Shown piece by piece: positions 1-6,792 of a stretch of DNA of 7,976 nucleotides; position 1 is the stretch's first letter; each line of letters opens with the position of its first letter. The translations under genes and the position numbers were made by a program. The notes under the pieces were generated by a model that searched no databases, was not told where the DNA came from, and worked only from the letters and a program-made list of their open reading frames with translations. Origin of the DNA: an uncultured Prevotella sp. (GTDB taxonomy: Bacteria; Bacteroidota; Bacteroidia; Bacteroidales; Bacteroidaceae); NCBI GenBank assembly GCA_900769055.1, contig CAAGFF010000009.1:1-7976 (forward strand). The letters are read 5' to 3'.

Positions 1-1
1 C

Positions 2-835
2 AACGACCTGGGACGTAACGGATATTACGACCAGAAGCCTATTGCCGCAATGATGGGCGAGATGGCTGAGACGGTAGGACCGGAGGCCATTCTGGCCCTG
101 GGCGACGTCCACCACTTCGGAGGCGTACGGTCGGTCAGCGACCCTCTGTGGATGACCAACTACGAGCTGATATACTCTCACCCGGAACTGATGTGCGAGT
201 GGCTGCCCATTCTCGGCAACCACGAATACCGGGGCAACACACAGACCGTGCTGGACTACGGCAAGGTGTCGAGACGCTGGGCGATGGAGGGACGATACTA
301 TACGAAGGTGTTCAGCGACGACGACGGCAAGGTGAGCGTCAGGATTGTCATGATAGACACCACGCCGATGATAGACCGCTACCACAACAACCCCACCTAC
401 CCTGACGTGGACAGCCAGGACGTGGAGGCACAGCTGGCATGGATAGACACCACGCTCGGCAATGCGAAGGAGGACTGGGTGATAGTGGTGGGACACCATC
501 CCGTATACGCGCAGACGGGCAAGGACATCAAAGAGCAGCTGGACATGCAGAGCAGACTGCTCCCGATACTCGGGAAGTACCGCAAGAAGGTAGCCATGTA
601 CGTATGCGGACACATACACAACTTCCAGCACATACGCCGCGGCAACGACGGCATAGACTTCGTGGTGAACTCGGCAGGCTCGCTGGCACGCAAGGTGGAG
701 CCTACGGAGGGCACGCTGTTCTGCTCGCCGGAGCCGGGATTCTCCGTGATCACTGCCACGGCCGAAAAGCTATGCCTGAGCATGGTGGACAAGACGGGAA
801 CCGTTATTCACAAGATTGAGAGAACGCGCAAATAG
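2..835 (+). CDS. ACP5-like calcineurin-family metallophosphatase, 5'-truncated by the window edge
   Basis: The frame is open from base 2, so the true start lies upstream; 277 residues are visible. An ATG at 50 lies inside the domain and is not the start. Numbering from base 2, the metallophosphoesterase signature appears in order: Asp2 in NDLGRNGYYDQ (first metal ligand), GDVHH (Asp35, His38), GNHE (Asn73, His74), VVGHHPVY (His165) and GHIHNFQH (His204, His206). This is the layout of tartrate-resistant acid phosphatase (ACP5/purple acid phosphatase-like) proteins, which hydrolyse phosphomonoesters with a two-metal centre. In purple acid phosphatases the GDxxY tyrosine is an iron ligand; here that position is His38, so the protein is probably not a purple enzyme. 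Any signal peptide is outside the window. The next gene starts 49 bp downstream with no terminator between them, so the two are probably co-transcribed. Family is secure; substrate is unknown. Confidence 0.9.
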   Translation, partial: NDLGRNGYYDQKPIAAMMGEMAETVGPEAILALGDVHHFGGVRSVSDPLWMTNYELIYSHPELMCEWLPILGNHEYRGNTQTVLDYGKVSRRWAMEGRYYTKVFSDDDGKVSVRIVMIDTTPMIDRYHNNPTYPDVDSQDVEAQLAWIDTTLGNAKEDWVIVVGHHPVYAQTGKDIKEQLDMQSRLLPILGKYRKKVAMYVCGHIHNFQHIRRGNDGIDFVVNSAGSLARKVEPTEGTLFCSPEPGFSVITATAEKLCLSMVDKTGTVIHKIERTRK

Positions 836-884
836 CCTCCGGACAAAAAGGCAGAAACACTACTCAACGATACGGTATTAAGGT

Positions 885-3578
885 ATGAGAACAACAGTGT
901 TGACCATTCTGCTCCTGATTGCCACCGCAGCCGCACAGGCGAGCATCGTCAAGGGCAAGATAAAGGACGTGCAGTCGGGAGAGGAGATTATTGGCGCATC
1001 GGTAATGATTAAGGGCAGCGGCAACATGGGCACGGCAACGGGACTGGACGGCAGTTTCCAGCTGTCGCTACACAACTTCCCCTGCACGCTGGTGTGCAGC
1101 TACGTTGGCTACAAGACCAAGGAGGTGACCATCAGAAGCAGCGACGACATCGTGGACATCGGCATGGAGGCCGATGCCGTGGCTCTGGGCGACGTGGTGA
1201 TAGTGGCCGAGAACACGGGATGCTCGGAAATGGGCGCAAGGCTCATGGAGCGCAACTCGCTGAACGTGGTCAACATCATGAGCGCAAAGGCCATAGAGCT
1301 GTCGCCGGACATCACCGTGGCCAACGTCATACAGCGCATGAGCGGTGTGACCATGGAGCGCAACAGCTCGGGCGAGGGACAGTACGCCATACTGAGGGGC
1401 ATGGACAAGCGCTACAACTACACTCTGGTGAACGGACTGAAAATACCAAGCCCCGACAGCAAGAACCGCTTTGTGCCACTGGACATATTCCCATCGGAAC
1501 TGCTCGACAGGCTGGAGGTGACCAAGTCGCTGACGGCCGACATGGAGGGCGACGGCATAGGCGGAGCCGTCAACATGGTAATGAAGGACGCTCCCGCACA
1601 GAGGATGCTCACCGTGAACGTGCAGACGGGCTACAGCTCGCACTTCATGGACAACGACTTCCAGTCGTTCGCCCATGGCGACATTGCCGACAGCAGCCCC
1701 AACGAGCGCTACGGCATGGCATACCCCACCGACGAGGGTGACTTCACGATGAGGAACCTGCACGTCAGACAACGCAAGCCTCTACCCGACATCGCTGCCG
1801 GTTTTGCCTATGGCGACCGCTTCGCCGGAGACCGCCTCGGGGTGATGGCCGCACTGAGCTTCCGCAACAGCAACAAGGGTAAGACCAGCGACATGTACGA
1901 CACGACGGCCGACAACGACGGCATACAGCGCGTGACCAACCGACTGTTCTCGGAAAACCAGACAAGGATTGGAGCACACGCCAAGCTGGACTACTACATA
2001 ACGCAAAGGCATAAGCTCGCAATGTACGGTGGATATATGTATTTCGGAAACTCGCAGGTGCGCGACGCCTTCGCCGAACAGGAGGAGACCATCAGGCTGA
2101 GATGGCAGAGACAATCCATCGCCAACGCCTCGCTGCTGGGCGAGCACAGGATGATGGACGGAGACGCGCTGACCCTGAAATGGGGAGCGAACATCGCCAA
2201 GGCCAACCAGAAGACACCGGACAACACGCAAATTCAACTCAACAGCAACACTGCCGGAACATCGGTATGGGTGAACAAGAACGTAGGTGCCATAAGGCGG
2301 TGGGAGCACAACTCCGACAGGGACATCGCAGGACACTTGGACATGGGGTACAGGATGAGGACTGGAAGGGCTACCATCGACATTGATGCCGGAGGAATGT
2401 ACCGCGACAAGAAACGCGACAGCTATTACCACGAATACACCTTCCAGCCTTACGACAACGCAAAGGACTCGCCCTACGACCAGTTCAAGGGCAGCGATTG
2501 GGACAATTACGACGAAATAAGCCTCAGGCTGAAAAGCTACACGCTTACCGACCCGATGAACTATGACGCAACGGAGAAGATTGGTGCCGGCTATGGCAAA
2601 CTCACGTTCACGTCGGGACAATGGCAGATCGTGGCAGGACTGCGTGCCGAGAACACAAGGCAGGGATATACCCTTCACTATGCTACCGAAGGCAATGCAA
2701 ACACAGGCGAGCAACGCTACACAGACTGGCTTCCTGATGCCCACATAAAATGGAACATACACCACGATGCCAACCTCAGGCTTTCGTACTACAAGGCCAT
2801 CAACCGCCCGAGCTTCTTCGAGATAGTGCCATACCACATTATCAACGAAGACTACAACGAATGTGGCAACCCCGACCTGAAACACACCACGGCAGACAAC
2901 TTCGACCTGCGTTATGAGTATTTCCCCGGACAAAGCGAGCAGCTGATGGTATGTCTTTTCTACAAGGACATCCACAACCCTATAGAATATGGTATGACTG
3001 CCATAGGACAGGAAACATTCTATACTCCGGGAAATTACGGAAACGCATCGAACTGGGGAGTAGAGATAGATGTGATGAAGTACTTCAACCGCTTCGGCAT
3101 CAAGGCCAACTACACCTACACCCACTCAAAGATAACAACCACAAAGCTGCGTGAGCTTACTGCTGCTGACGGGACCATATACACCGACCATGCCGACCAG
3201 AGCCGTCCGCTATTCGGACAGGCTGCACATGTGTTCAATTGCTCTTTGCTCTACAAGGACACCAAGCATGGCTGGGATGCACAGCTGGCGTGTTCATATA
3301 CAGGAAAGCGCATTGCCGTGATTGAGCGGCTGTACGAGAACGATCGCTGGGACGCACCCCTGTGGCAGCTCGACGCAAGCGTGGAGAAGAAGTTCAAGGG
3401 CAGATGGAGCGTATTCGCCAAGGCTCAGAACCTGCTAAACTCCACACTAATCAGATACTACAACGCCAACGACCGCAACGCAACCCTGCAGAACATCCGA
3501 AGATACAACGGAGGCATTGTGGAAAGGGAAGAGAAAAACGGAGTGAGCATGACAGCTGGAGTGAGATGGAAGCTGTGA
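885..3578 (+). CDS. TonB-dependent outer-membrane receptor with N-terminal carboxypeptidase-regulatory-like domain
   Basis: An 897-aa outer-membrane active transporter driven by TonB/ExbBD. The start at ATG 885 gives a clean signal peptide, MRTTVLTILLLIATAAAQA, with cleavage near residue 19. Residues about 21-100 form a CarboxypepD_reg-like beta-sandwich (VKGKIKD, GASVMIKG, GLDGSFQL, CSYVGYKTKEV), typical of Bacteroidota receptors. The plug spans about 125-240 and includes ILRGMDKRYNYTLVNG, LDIFPSELLDRLEVTKS and GIGGAVN at 224-230. Its style is closer to the Xanthomonas/Caulobacter-type receptors than to SusC. The rest is the beta-barrel, with aromatic-rich strands, a late KAQNLLN motif and a terminal strand ending RWKL. 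No SusD-like gene follows, so this is not a standard SusCD pair. The start codon has only AAGG directly before it. It follows the phosphatase gene by 49 bp, suggesting one operon. The transported substrate cannot be told from sequence. Confidence 0.95.
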   Translation: MRTTVLTILLLIATAAAQASIVKGKIKDVQSGEEIIGASVMIKGSGNMGTATGLDGSFQLSLHNFPCTLVCSYVGYKTKEVTIRSSDDIVDIGMEADAVALGDVVIVAENTGCSEMGARLMERNSLNVVNIMSAKAIELSPDITVANVIQRMSGVTMERNSSGEGQYAILRGMDKRYNYTLVNGLKIPSPDSKNRFVPLDIFPSELLDRLEVTKSLTADMEGDGIGGAVNMVMKDAPAQRMLTVNVQTGYSSHFMDNDFQSFAHGDIADSSPNERYGMAYPTDEGDFTMRNLHVRQRKPLPDIAAGFAYGDRFAGDRLGVMAALSFRNSNKGKTSDMYDTTADNDGIQRVTNRLFSENQTRIGAHAKLDYYITQRHKLAMYGGYMYFGNSQVRDAFAEQEETIRLRWQRQSIANASLLGEHRMMDGDALTLKWGANIAKANQKTPDNTQIQLNSNTAGTSVWVNKNVGAIRRWEHNSDRDIAGHLDMGYRMRTGRATIDIDAGGMYRDKKRDSYYHEYTFQPYDNAKDSPYDQFKGSDWDNYDEISLRLKSYTLTDPMNYDATEKIGAGYGKLTFTSGQWQIVAGLRAENTRQGYTLHYATEGNANTGEQRYTDWLPDAHIKWNIHHDANLRLSYYKAINRPSFFEIVPYHIINEDYNECGNPDLKHTTADNFDLRYEYFPGQSEQLMVCLFYKDIHNPIEYGMTAIGQETFYTPGNYGNASNWGVEIDVMKYFNRFGIKANYTYTHSKITTTKLRELTAADGTIYTDHADQSRPLFGQAAHVFNCSLLYKDTKHGWDAQLACSYTGKRIAVIERLYENDRWDAPLWQLDASVEKKFKGRWSVFAKAQNLLNSTLIRYYNANDRNATLQNIRRYNGGIVEREEKNGVSMTAGVRWKL

Positions 3579-3589
3579 GAACAAAAGAA

Positions 3590-3628
3590 AGCCTCACCCC
3601 CGACCCCTCTCCAAGGGGAGAGGGGAGC
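3590..3628 (+). repeat. Left arm of inverted repeat, REP-like palindrome
   Basis: Begins AGCCTCACCCCCGACCCCTC and ends AGGGGAGC. It contains a perfect 9-bp stem, CCCCTCTCC (3604-3612) and GGAGAGGGG (3617-3625), around loop AAGG. In my recollection very similar sequence, often mis-annotated as short Pro/Arg-rich ORFs, is dispersed between genes in many Bacteroidota. The hairpin lies 26 bp past the receptor stop but has no following T-run, so it is not a classical intrinsic terminator, although it could stabilise the 3' end of the mRNA. Confidence 0.75.
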
Positions 3629-3680
3629 AAGATAGCTTGTGAGGGGCCTCGCTTAGGCGAGCGGCAGAGCCGAGCGATGA

Positions 3681-3740
3681 GGTTTTGAGGTTATAAGGTT
3701 TTAAGGTTATAAGGTTTTAAGGTTATAAGGTTTTAAGGTG
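3681..3740 (+). repeat. 16-bp tandem repeat, three perfect copies plus partial units
   Basis: The unit GGTTATAAGGTTTTAA occurs perfectly at 3689-3704, 3705-3720 and 3721-3736. It is preceded by a half unit GGTTTTGA (3681-3688) and followed by GGTG. The unit is itself a doublet of an 8-bp GGTTWTAA motif, so the tract can be read as seven 8-mers. Such a tract is prone to slippage and copy number may vary between strains, changing the spacing upstream of the lipoprotein gene. Confidence 0.9.
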
Positions 3741-3768
3741 AAATTACCTACACCCATTACAGTAATCT

Positions 3769-3806
3769 GCTCCCCTCCCTCTTGGGGAGGGGCCGGGGGA
3801 GAGGCT
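3769..3806 (-). repeat. Right arm of inverted repeat, just upstream of the lipoprotein start
   Basis: Read on the minus strand this begins AGCCTCTCCCCCGGCCCCTC and ends AGGGGAGC, matching the left arm with a few substitutions and one base fewer. It carries its own 8-bp stem, CCCCTCCC (3772-3779) with GGGAGGGG (3785-3792). It ends only 14 bp before the lipoprotein ATG at 3821, so it lies where the 5' UTR or promoter-proximal region should be and could affect translation of that gene. Confidence 0.75.
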
Positions 3807-3820
3807 TTAACACATTTATT

Positions 3821-5413
3821 ATGAAAACAATGAAATTTCTGATGATGATGGCGATAGCCTTCACATCTGCTGCAATGACAACATCGTGCAGCGACGACGA
3901 CGAGAACGTGACTCTTAGTAAATTCACCATCGACCCGACAGCGGCAACGCTGACCCCGGGCGAGACTCTGAACGTGAACGTACAGTTCTTTCCTGAGAAT
4001 GTTGATGACAAGACGGTGGAATGGACTTCTTCCGATGACAACGTGGCAACTGTTGCCAACGGTGTTGTCACTGCCATAAAGCCCGGCTCCGCTATCATCA
4101 CCGCCACTCCCAAGGCCATGCCATCGTTAGCAAAGACTCTGAGCGTAAGCGTTACGGCAAAGGCTATGACAGCATCGGGCGAGGTGTCCGGAACATGGGA
4201 GGCATACACCACCGTGACCGTGAACGGACAGCTGAGGGTGCCTGCCGGCAAGAGCCTTACCATAGAGGAGGGCGTAGAGGTGATATTCAACTCTGCCGAC
4301 GCCAACGGAACGAGCATAGAGTTCACCGTAGACGGCAACATCTACTGCAAGGGTACTGCCGAGGCCCCCATCCTCTTCTCGATTCCAACTTCGGAGCGGA
4401 AATTCAGCAACGTCACCGACTGCCGCAACCTGTGGGGCGGCTTCATGATAAACAACAGCGACAGTAAGGCCGAAGCCCTCTTCGAGAATTGCATCATCGA
4501 ATATGCAGGCAGCGCAATGACGGAGACATCGCCGTCCGTACTCTCTGGCATCTACACTGCTGGCGAGGACTACGGTGTGCAGATTACGACCGGACCTAAG
4601 TTCAAGGGCGCGCTCGTGGTTACGGATTGCGTGATAAGAAACGGATTTGCCGACGGCATATACATGCAGGGCGGACAGGCCATCATCACCAACAACACCT
4701 TCTCAGGCAACGGAGCTACTGGCGGTGAGGCTGTCAACGTGAAGGCGGGCACAAGCACCGTGGTGGCATACAACGTGATGTACAGCCCCAACACCAACGG
4801 CCTGAAGCTCTCAAGCTCGGGGCAGGATGACGCAGCAGGACGTGCGCAGGCAAAGTGTGTGGCATACAACAACACCATCGTAAACGCAGGATGGAGGCGA
4901 GACGGCGCCAAGGGCGGATGCATATACGTGGAGAAGAACATCTTCGCCAACGTTTTCAACAACCTCATGGTAAACTGCAAGTACCGCGCACAGGTGCCTA
5001 AATGGGGCAAGCCTGGCATAACAGACGGCTGCGACGACAAGTCGGTCATAGACTACAACTGCTATGCTGCCAGCGCAATAACCAGCACCCTGCAGCAGGA
5101 CATCGACGGCGGGACTACCGTTCCCTACCTCAACTATGTATCGAACAAGAACTATGCCGACGCGGTAGACGCGCACAGCATCATCGCCAAGGGTGCCAAC
5201 GACCTGGGCGTAGCCTTCGCCAACTACGGACTCGACACCAACCGTCTCGACAATGCCGTCTACGACGACGCATGGGACTTCACGGTAAAGAGCCTGCCGG
5301 AAGGTGCCACCGACGGCGCATCGCTCACCGGCATCGTGAAGACCTCGCTGACCATTGGCGGAAAGACATACGCCGCCGATGCTCCGCAGAAATTCTTTGG
5401 AGCAAGAAAGTAA
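3821..5413 (+). CDS. Surface lipoprotein with Ig-like (BIG2) domain and right-handed beta-helix
   Basis: ATG 3821 is chosen because it gives a lipoprotein signal: MKTMKFLMMMAIAF, then TSAAMTTSC with the lipidated cysteine at residue 23. An in-frame ATG at 3782 would add 13 residues encoded by the inverted-repeat arm and is rejected. After Cys23 comes SDDDEN, an acidic stretch like the lipoprotein export signals that send Bacteroidota lipoproteins to the cell surface. Residues about 31-108 form a bacterial Ig-like group 2 domain (FTIDPTAATLTPGETL, VEWTSSDDNVATV, GVVTAIKPGSAIITATP). The rest has the turn-rich pattern of a right-handed parallel beta-helix, for example VVTDCVIRNGFADGIYMQGG, ITNNTFSGNG and NVFNNLMVNC. 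No catalytic motif is recognisable, so ligand binding or adhesion is more likely than lyase activity, though the latter is not excluded. It may be an accessory partner of the upstream receptor, but the repeat-filled gap leaves operon membership open. Confidence 0.9.
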   Translation: MKTMKFLMMMAIAFTSAAMTTSCSDDDENVTLSKFTIDPTAATLTPGETLNVNVQFFPENVDDKTVEWTSSDDNVATVANGVVTAIKPGSAIITATPKAMPSLAKTLSVSVTAKAMTASGEVSGTWEAYTTVTVNGQLRVPAGKSLTIEEGVEVIFNSADANGTSIEFTVDGNIYCKGTAEAPILFSIPTSERKFSNVTDCRNLWGGFMINNSDSKAEALFENCIIEYAGSAMTETSPSVLSGIYTAGEDYGVQITTGPKFKGALVVTDCVIRNGFADGIYMQGGQAIITNNTFSGNGATGGEAVNVKAGTSTVVAYNVMYSPNTNGLKLSSSGQDDAAGRAQAKCVAYNNTIVNAGWRRDGAKGGCIYVEKNIFANVFNNLMVNCKYRAQVPKWGKPGITDGCDDKSVIDYNCYAASAITSTLQQDIDGGTTVPYLNYVSNKNYADAVDAHSIIAKGANDLGVAFANYGLDTNRLDNAVYDDAWDFTVKSLPEGATDGASLTGIVKTSLTIGGKTYAADAPQKFFGARK

Positions 5414-5447
5414 CAGCCAACATACTTGGAAGAACCCAAAACAGCAT

Positions 5448-5488
5448 GGAGGGCGTGTCACAATGAAGTGACACGCCCTCCTTGTCTT
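5448..5488 (+). terminator. Strong rho-independent terminator after the lipoprotein gene
   Basis: A perfect 14-bp inverted repeat, GGAGGGCGTGTCAC (5448-5461) and GTGACACGCCCTCC (5468-5481), surrounds loop AATGAA and is followed directly by TTGTCTT. It begins 35 bp after the lipoprotein stop and closes the plus-strand gene set. Confidence 0.9.
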
Positions 5489-5565
5489 ATTAATAAGTAG
5501 GGTGTACAGTTTGATGTGCAAAAATTGAATATCCTAATTCTGAAGTTCATGTCGGTAATTGTCGC

Positions 5566-5609
5566 GCTGAACCAAAGGTCGCCGGCTGAACCAAAGGTCG
5601 CCGGCTGAA
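5566..5609 (+). repeat. 19-bp direct repeat, two copies plus a 6-bp start of a third
   Basis: The unit GCTGAACCAAAGGTCGCCG is present perfectly at 5566-5584 and 5585-5603, followed by GCTGAA, which runs into the 11-bp repeat. It does not appear to code; short frames over it are artefacts. No function is evident. Confidence 0.85.
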
Positions 5610-5640
5610 AGGAAAGGCAAAGGAAAGGCAAAGGAAAGGC
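5608..5640 (+). repeat. 11-bp direct repeat, three perfect copies
   Basis: The unit AAAGGAAAGGC is repeated at 5608-5618, 5619-5629 and 5630-5640, then decays into AAAGCGCAAAAGCGC. It is purine-rich and adjoins the 19-bp repeat, making a composite intergenic repeat block. Confidence 0.85.
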
Positions 5641-5657
5641 AAAGCGCAAAAGCGCAT

Positions 5658-5690
5658 AGCCCAGGGTAAAGCGTAGCGACACCCTGGGTT
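5658..5690. repeat. Dispersed-type palindrome CCCAGGGT/ACCCTGGG
   Basis: CCCAGGGT (5660-5667) pairs with ACCCTGGG (5681-5688) around a 13-nt loop, and the stem extends by a G-T and an A-T pair at its base. Read on the minus strand it translates as TQGVATLYPGLCAFAL, a string I recall from many short spurious Bacteroidales ORFs, which suggests a dispersed intergenic repeat. There is no T-run, so it is not called a terminator. Confidence 0.6.
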
Positions 5691-5877
5691 ATCACCCTAC
5701 CAACTGACATATTGACTTGCAATTGGCAGCAATCCCTTATTTTTTGCTTTTTCAATAACCTCTAATACTGCGATATTTTCGGCCAAGAATTCCCTTGTGG
5801 GCAAATATGCGACTCTCGTGAATCACAAAATGGCGGTTTTGGGACACAATTTCTCTTTTTCTCAGATGAATATTTCT

Positions 5878-6213
5878 ATGGACGTACGTCCTTAGGTCTA
5901 TGCACGTACGTCCTAAGGTCTATGCACGTACGTCCTAAGGTCTATGCACGTACGTCCTAAGGGTCTATGCACGTACGTCCTAAGGGTGCATGGACGTACG
6001 TCCTAAGGGTGCATGGACGTACGTCCTAAGGATGTATGGACGTACGACCAAAGGATGTATGGCCGTACGACCAAAGGATGTATGGACGTACGACCAAAGG
6101 ATGTATGGACGTACGACCAAAGGGCGTATGGACGTACGTCCTAAGGGTGCATGGACGTACGACCAAAGGGCGTATGGACGTACGTCCTAAGGGTGTATGG
6201 ACGTACGTCCATA
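5878..6213. repeat. Tandem array of 22-23-bp palindromic repeats, 14 full units plus a partial
   Basis: Units beginning ATGSACGTACG start at 5878, 5900, 5922, 5944, 5967, 5990, 6013, 6036, 6059, 6082, 6105, 6128, 6151, 6174 and 6197. The first three are 22 bp, the rest 23 bp, and the last fades after TCCATAG. Several carry the perfect 12-bp palindrome GGACGTACGTCC. Units 2-5 have GCACGTACGTCC. Units 8-11 and 13 replace CGTACGTCCTAAGG with CGTACGACCAAAGG. There are no unique spacers and no cas genes, so this is not a CRISPR. Because 23 is not a multiple of 3, the array reads open in several frames, giving artefactual Arg/Tyr/Gly-rich ORFs. It may be a minisatellite or a protein-binding array. 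Confidence 0.95.
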
Positions 6214-6383
6214 GAATTTATGGCTGAAATGTTGCCTCAATGTGATTGAAGACGGCTGGAATGACAGGAAGATTGCGTAAGGATCCGTTTTTCCTTTTCC
6301 AGATTGCATTTTCAAGCGGAACTTCTTCAAATATCAATATGTCAGACAAAATAACGTTTTAGTGACATTTTGAATAAAAACAT
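6214..6383. other. Intergenic stretch with nothing supported
   Basis: AT-rich sequence between the 23-bp array and the minus-strand remnant. No open frame with coding character, no repeat and no convincing hairpin was seen. A TTGAAT-16 bp-TATAAT pair lies at 6370-6397 but has no supported gene downstream. Confidence 0.6.
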
Positions 6384-6769
6384 TTATCCGCTATAATATT
6401 CGCATGCCGGTGTGTGAGCAGGTGTGTAGAGATGCTTATCCCCACTTAATTTCCACTGATTCTTTTTTACCTTTATCAAGTCCAACAAGGCCAACAGGGG
6501 ATTTGGAAGTTGTTTGTTTCCGCCATGAAAAAAGTCAATTATTTCTTTTGAATCAAAAAAATGGAAAGCAAATTCCGGATAATCCCTCTCTTTAATTTCA
6601 CATGTTGCACAATCATATAGAATGATAAATCCATAATGCCATCAGCCTCTTTCTGTAGAAAAGAGAAATATTTAAAAGAGTTTTCATCCATTTTATGAGA
6701 AATTAGGACAAGACAATTGCTAGTCTCTTTATTATAAATAGTTTCTTTCATATAATGAGATTCACACAA
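6384..6769 (-). pseudogene. Frameshifted, truncated protein-coding remnant, family not identified
   Basis: Reading leftwards from ATG 6769 (or ATG 6751, MKETIY), one frame gives NCLVLISHKMDENSFKYFSF and LQKEADGIMDL and then loses protein character. At about 6625 a neighbouring frame, open from 6641 down to a stop at 6384-6386, continues convincingly with IILYDCATCEIKERDYPEF, AFHFFDSKEIIDFFHGG and NKQLPNPLLALLDLIK. Adding one base near 6625-6626 joins them as DLIILYDC, so a single-base deletion explains the break. The mixed-hydrophobicity pattern reads like the N-terminal half of a larger alpha/beta protein, possibly glycosyltransferase-like, though I cannot name a family. After about KNQWKLSGDK (near 6440) the sequence loses coding character, so the 3' part appears lost. 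Alternatives are a sequencing error at 6625 or programmed frameshifting, but no slippery site is evident. Confidence 0.6.
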
Positions 6770-6792
6770 GGTTACCGAAAATAAATTCTTAT

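Larger units (their letters stand above)
3590..3806. repeat. Inverted-repeat-bounded repeat cluster between receptor and lipoprotein genes (MITE-like?)
   Basis: The 242 bp between the receptor stop and the lipoprotein start is nearly all repeat. Two GC-rich arms of 39 bp (3590-3628) and 38 bp (3769-3806) are imperfect reverse complements, and they enclose a 16-bp tandem repeat (3681-3740) and a GC-rich stretch with short palindromes (for example CTCGC 3648-3652 with GCGAG 3657-3661). No transposase is encoded. It could be a non-autonomous element, or two independent insertions of a dispersed palindromic sequence. I saw no obvious target-site duplication. Confidence 0.5.

Noticed and set aside
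1782..3125. Long 447-aa minus-strand ORF inside the receptor gene
   Set aside because: It is antisense to a clear TonB-dependent receptor; high-GC codon bias creates open antisense frames, and its translation is Val-rich without domain features.
3604..3625. Rho-independent terminator after the receptor gene
   Set aside because: Good 9-bp stem but no U-tract follows; better explained as part of the dispersed palindromic repeat.
5510..5542. Bacteroidota-type promoter (TTTG, 21 bp, TAATTCTG) on the plus strand
   Set aside because: One mismatch in the -7 element and no gene downstream on that strand; only relevant if the repeat array is transcribed.
5534..5755. 73-aa minus-strand ORF
   Set aside because: Its translation is made of the 19-bp, 11-bp and CCCAGGGT repeats; no evidence of a real protein.
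5878..6213. CRISPR array
   Set aside because: Units are directly tandem, the less conserved 7 bp are themselves repeated, and there are no cas genes.
5990..6227. Two overlapping plus-strand ORFs with Arg/Tyr/Gly-rich repeats
   Set aside because: They are produced by the 23-bp DNA repeat cycling through three frames; no start context and no protein-level constraint.
6370..6397. TTGAAT-16 bp-TATAAT promoter-like pair
   Set aside because: Matches the E. coli rather than the Bacteroidota consensus in AT-rich DNA, and the following 63-aa ORF overlaps the better-supported minus-strand remnant.
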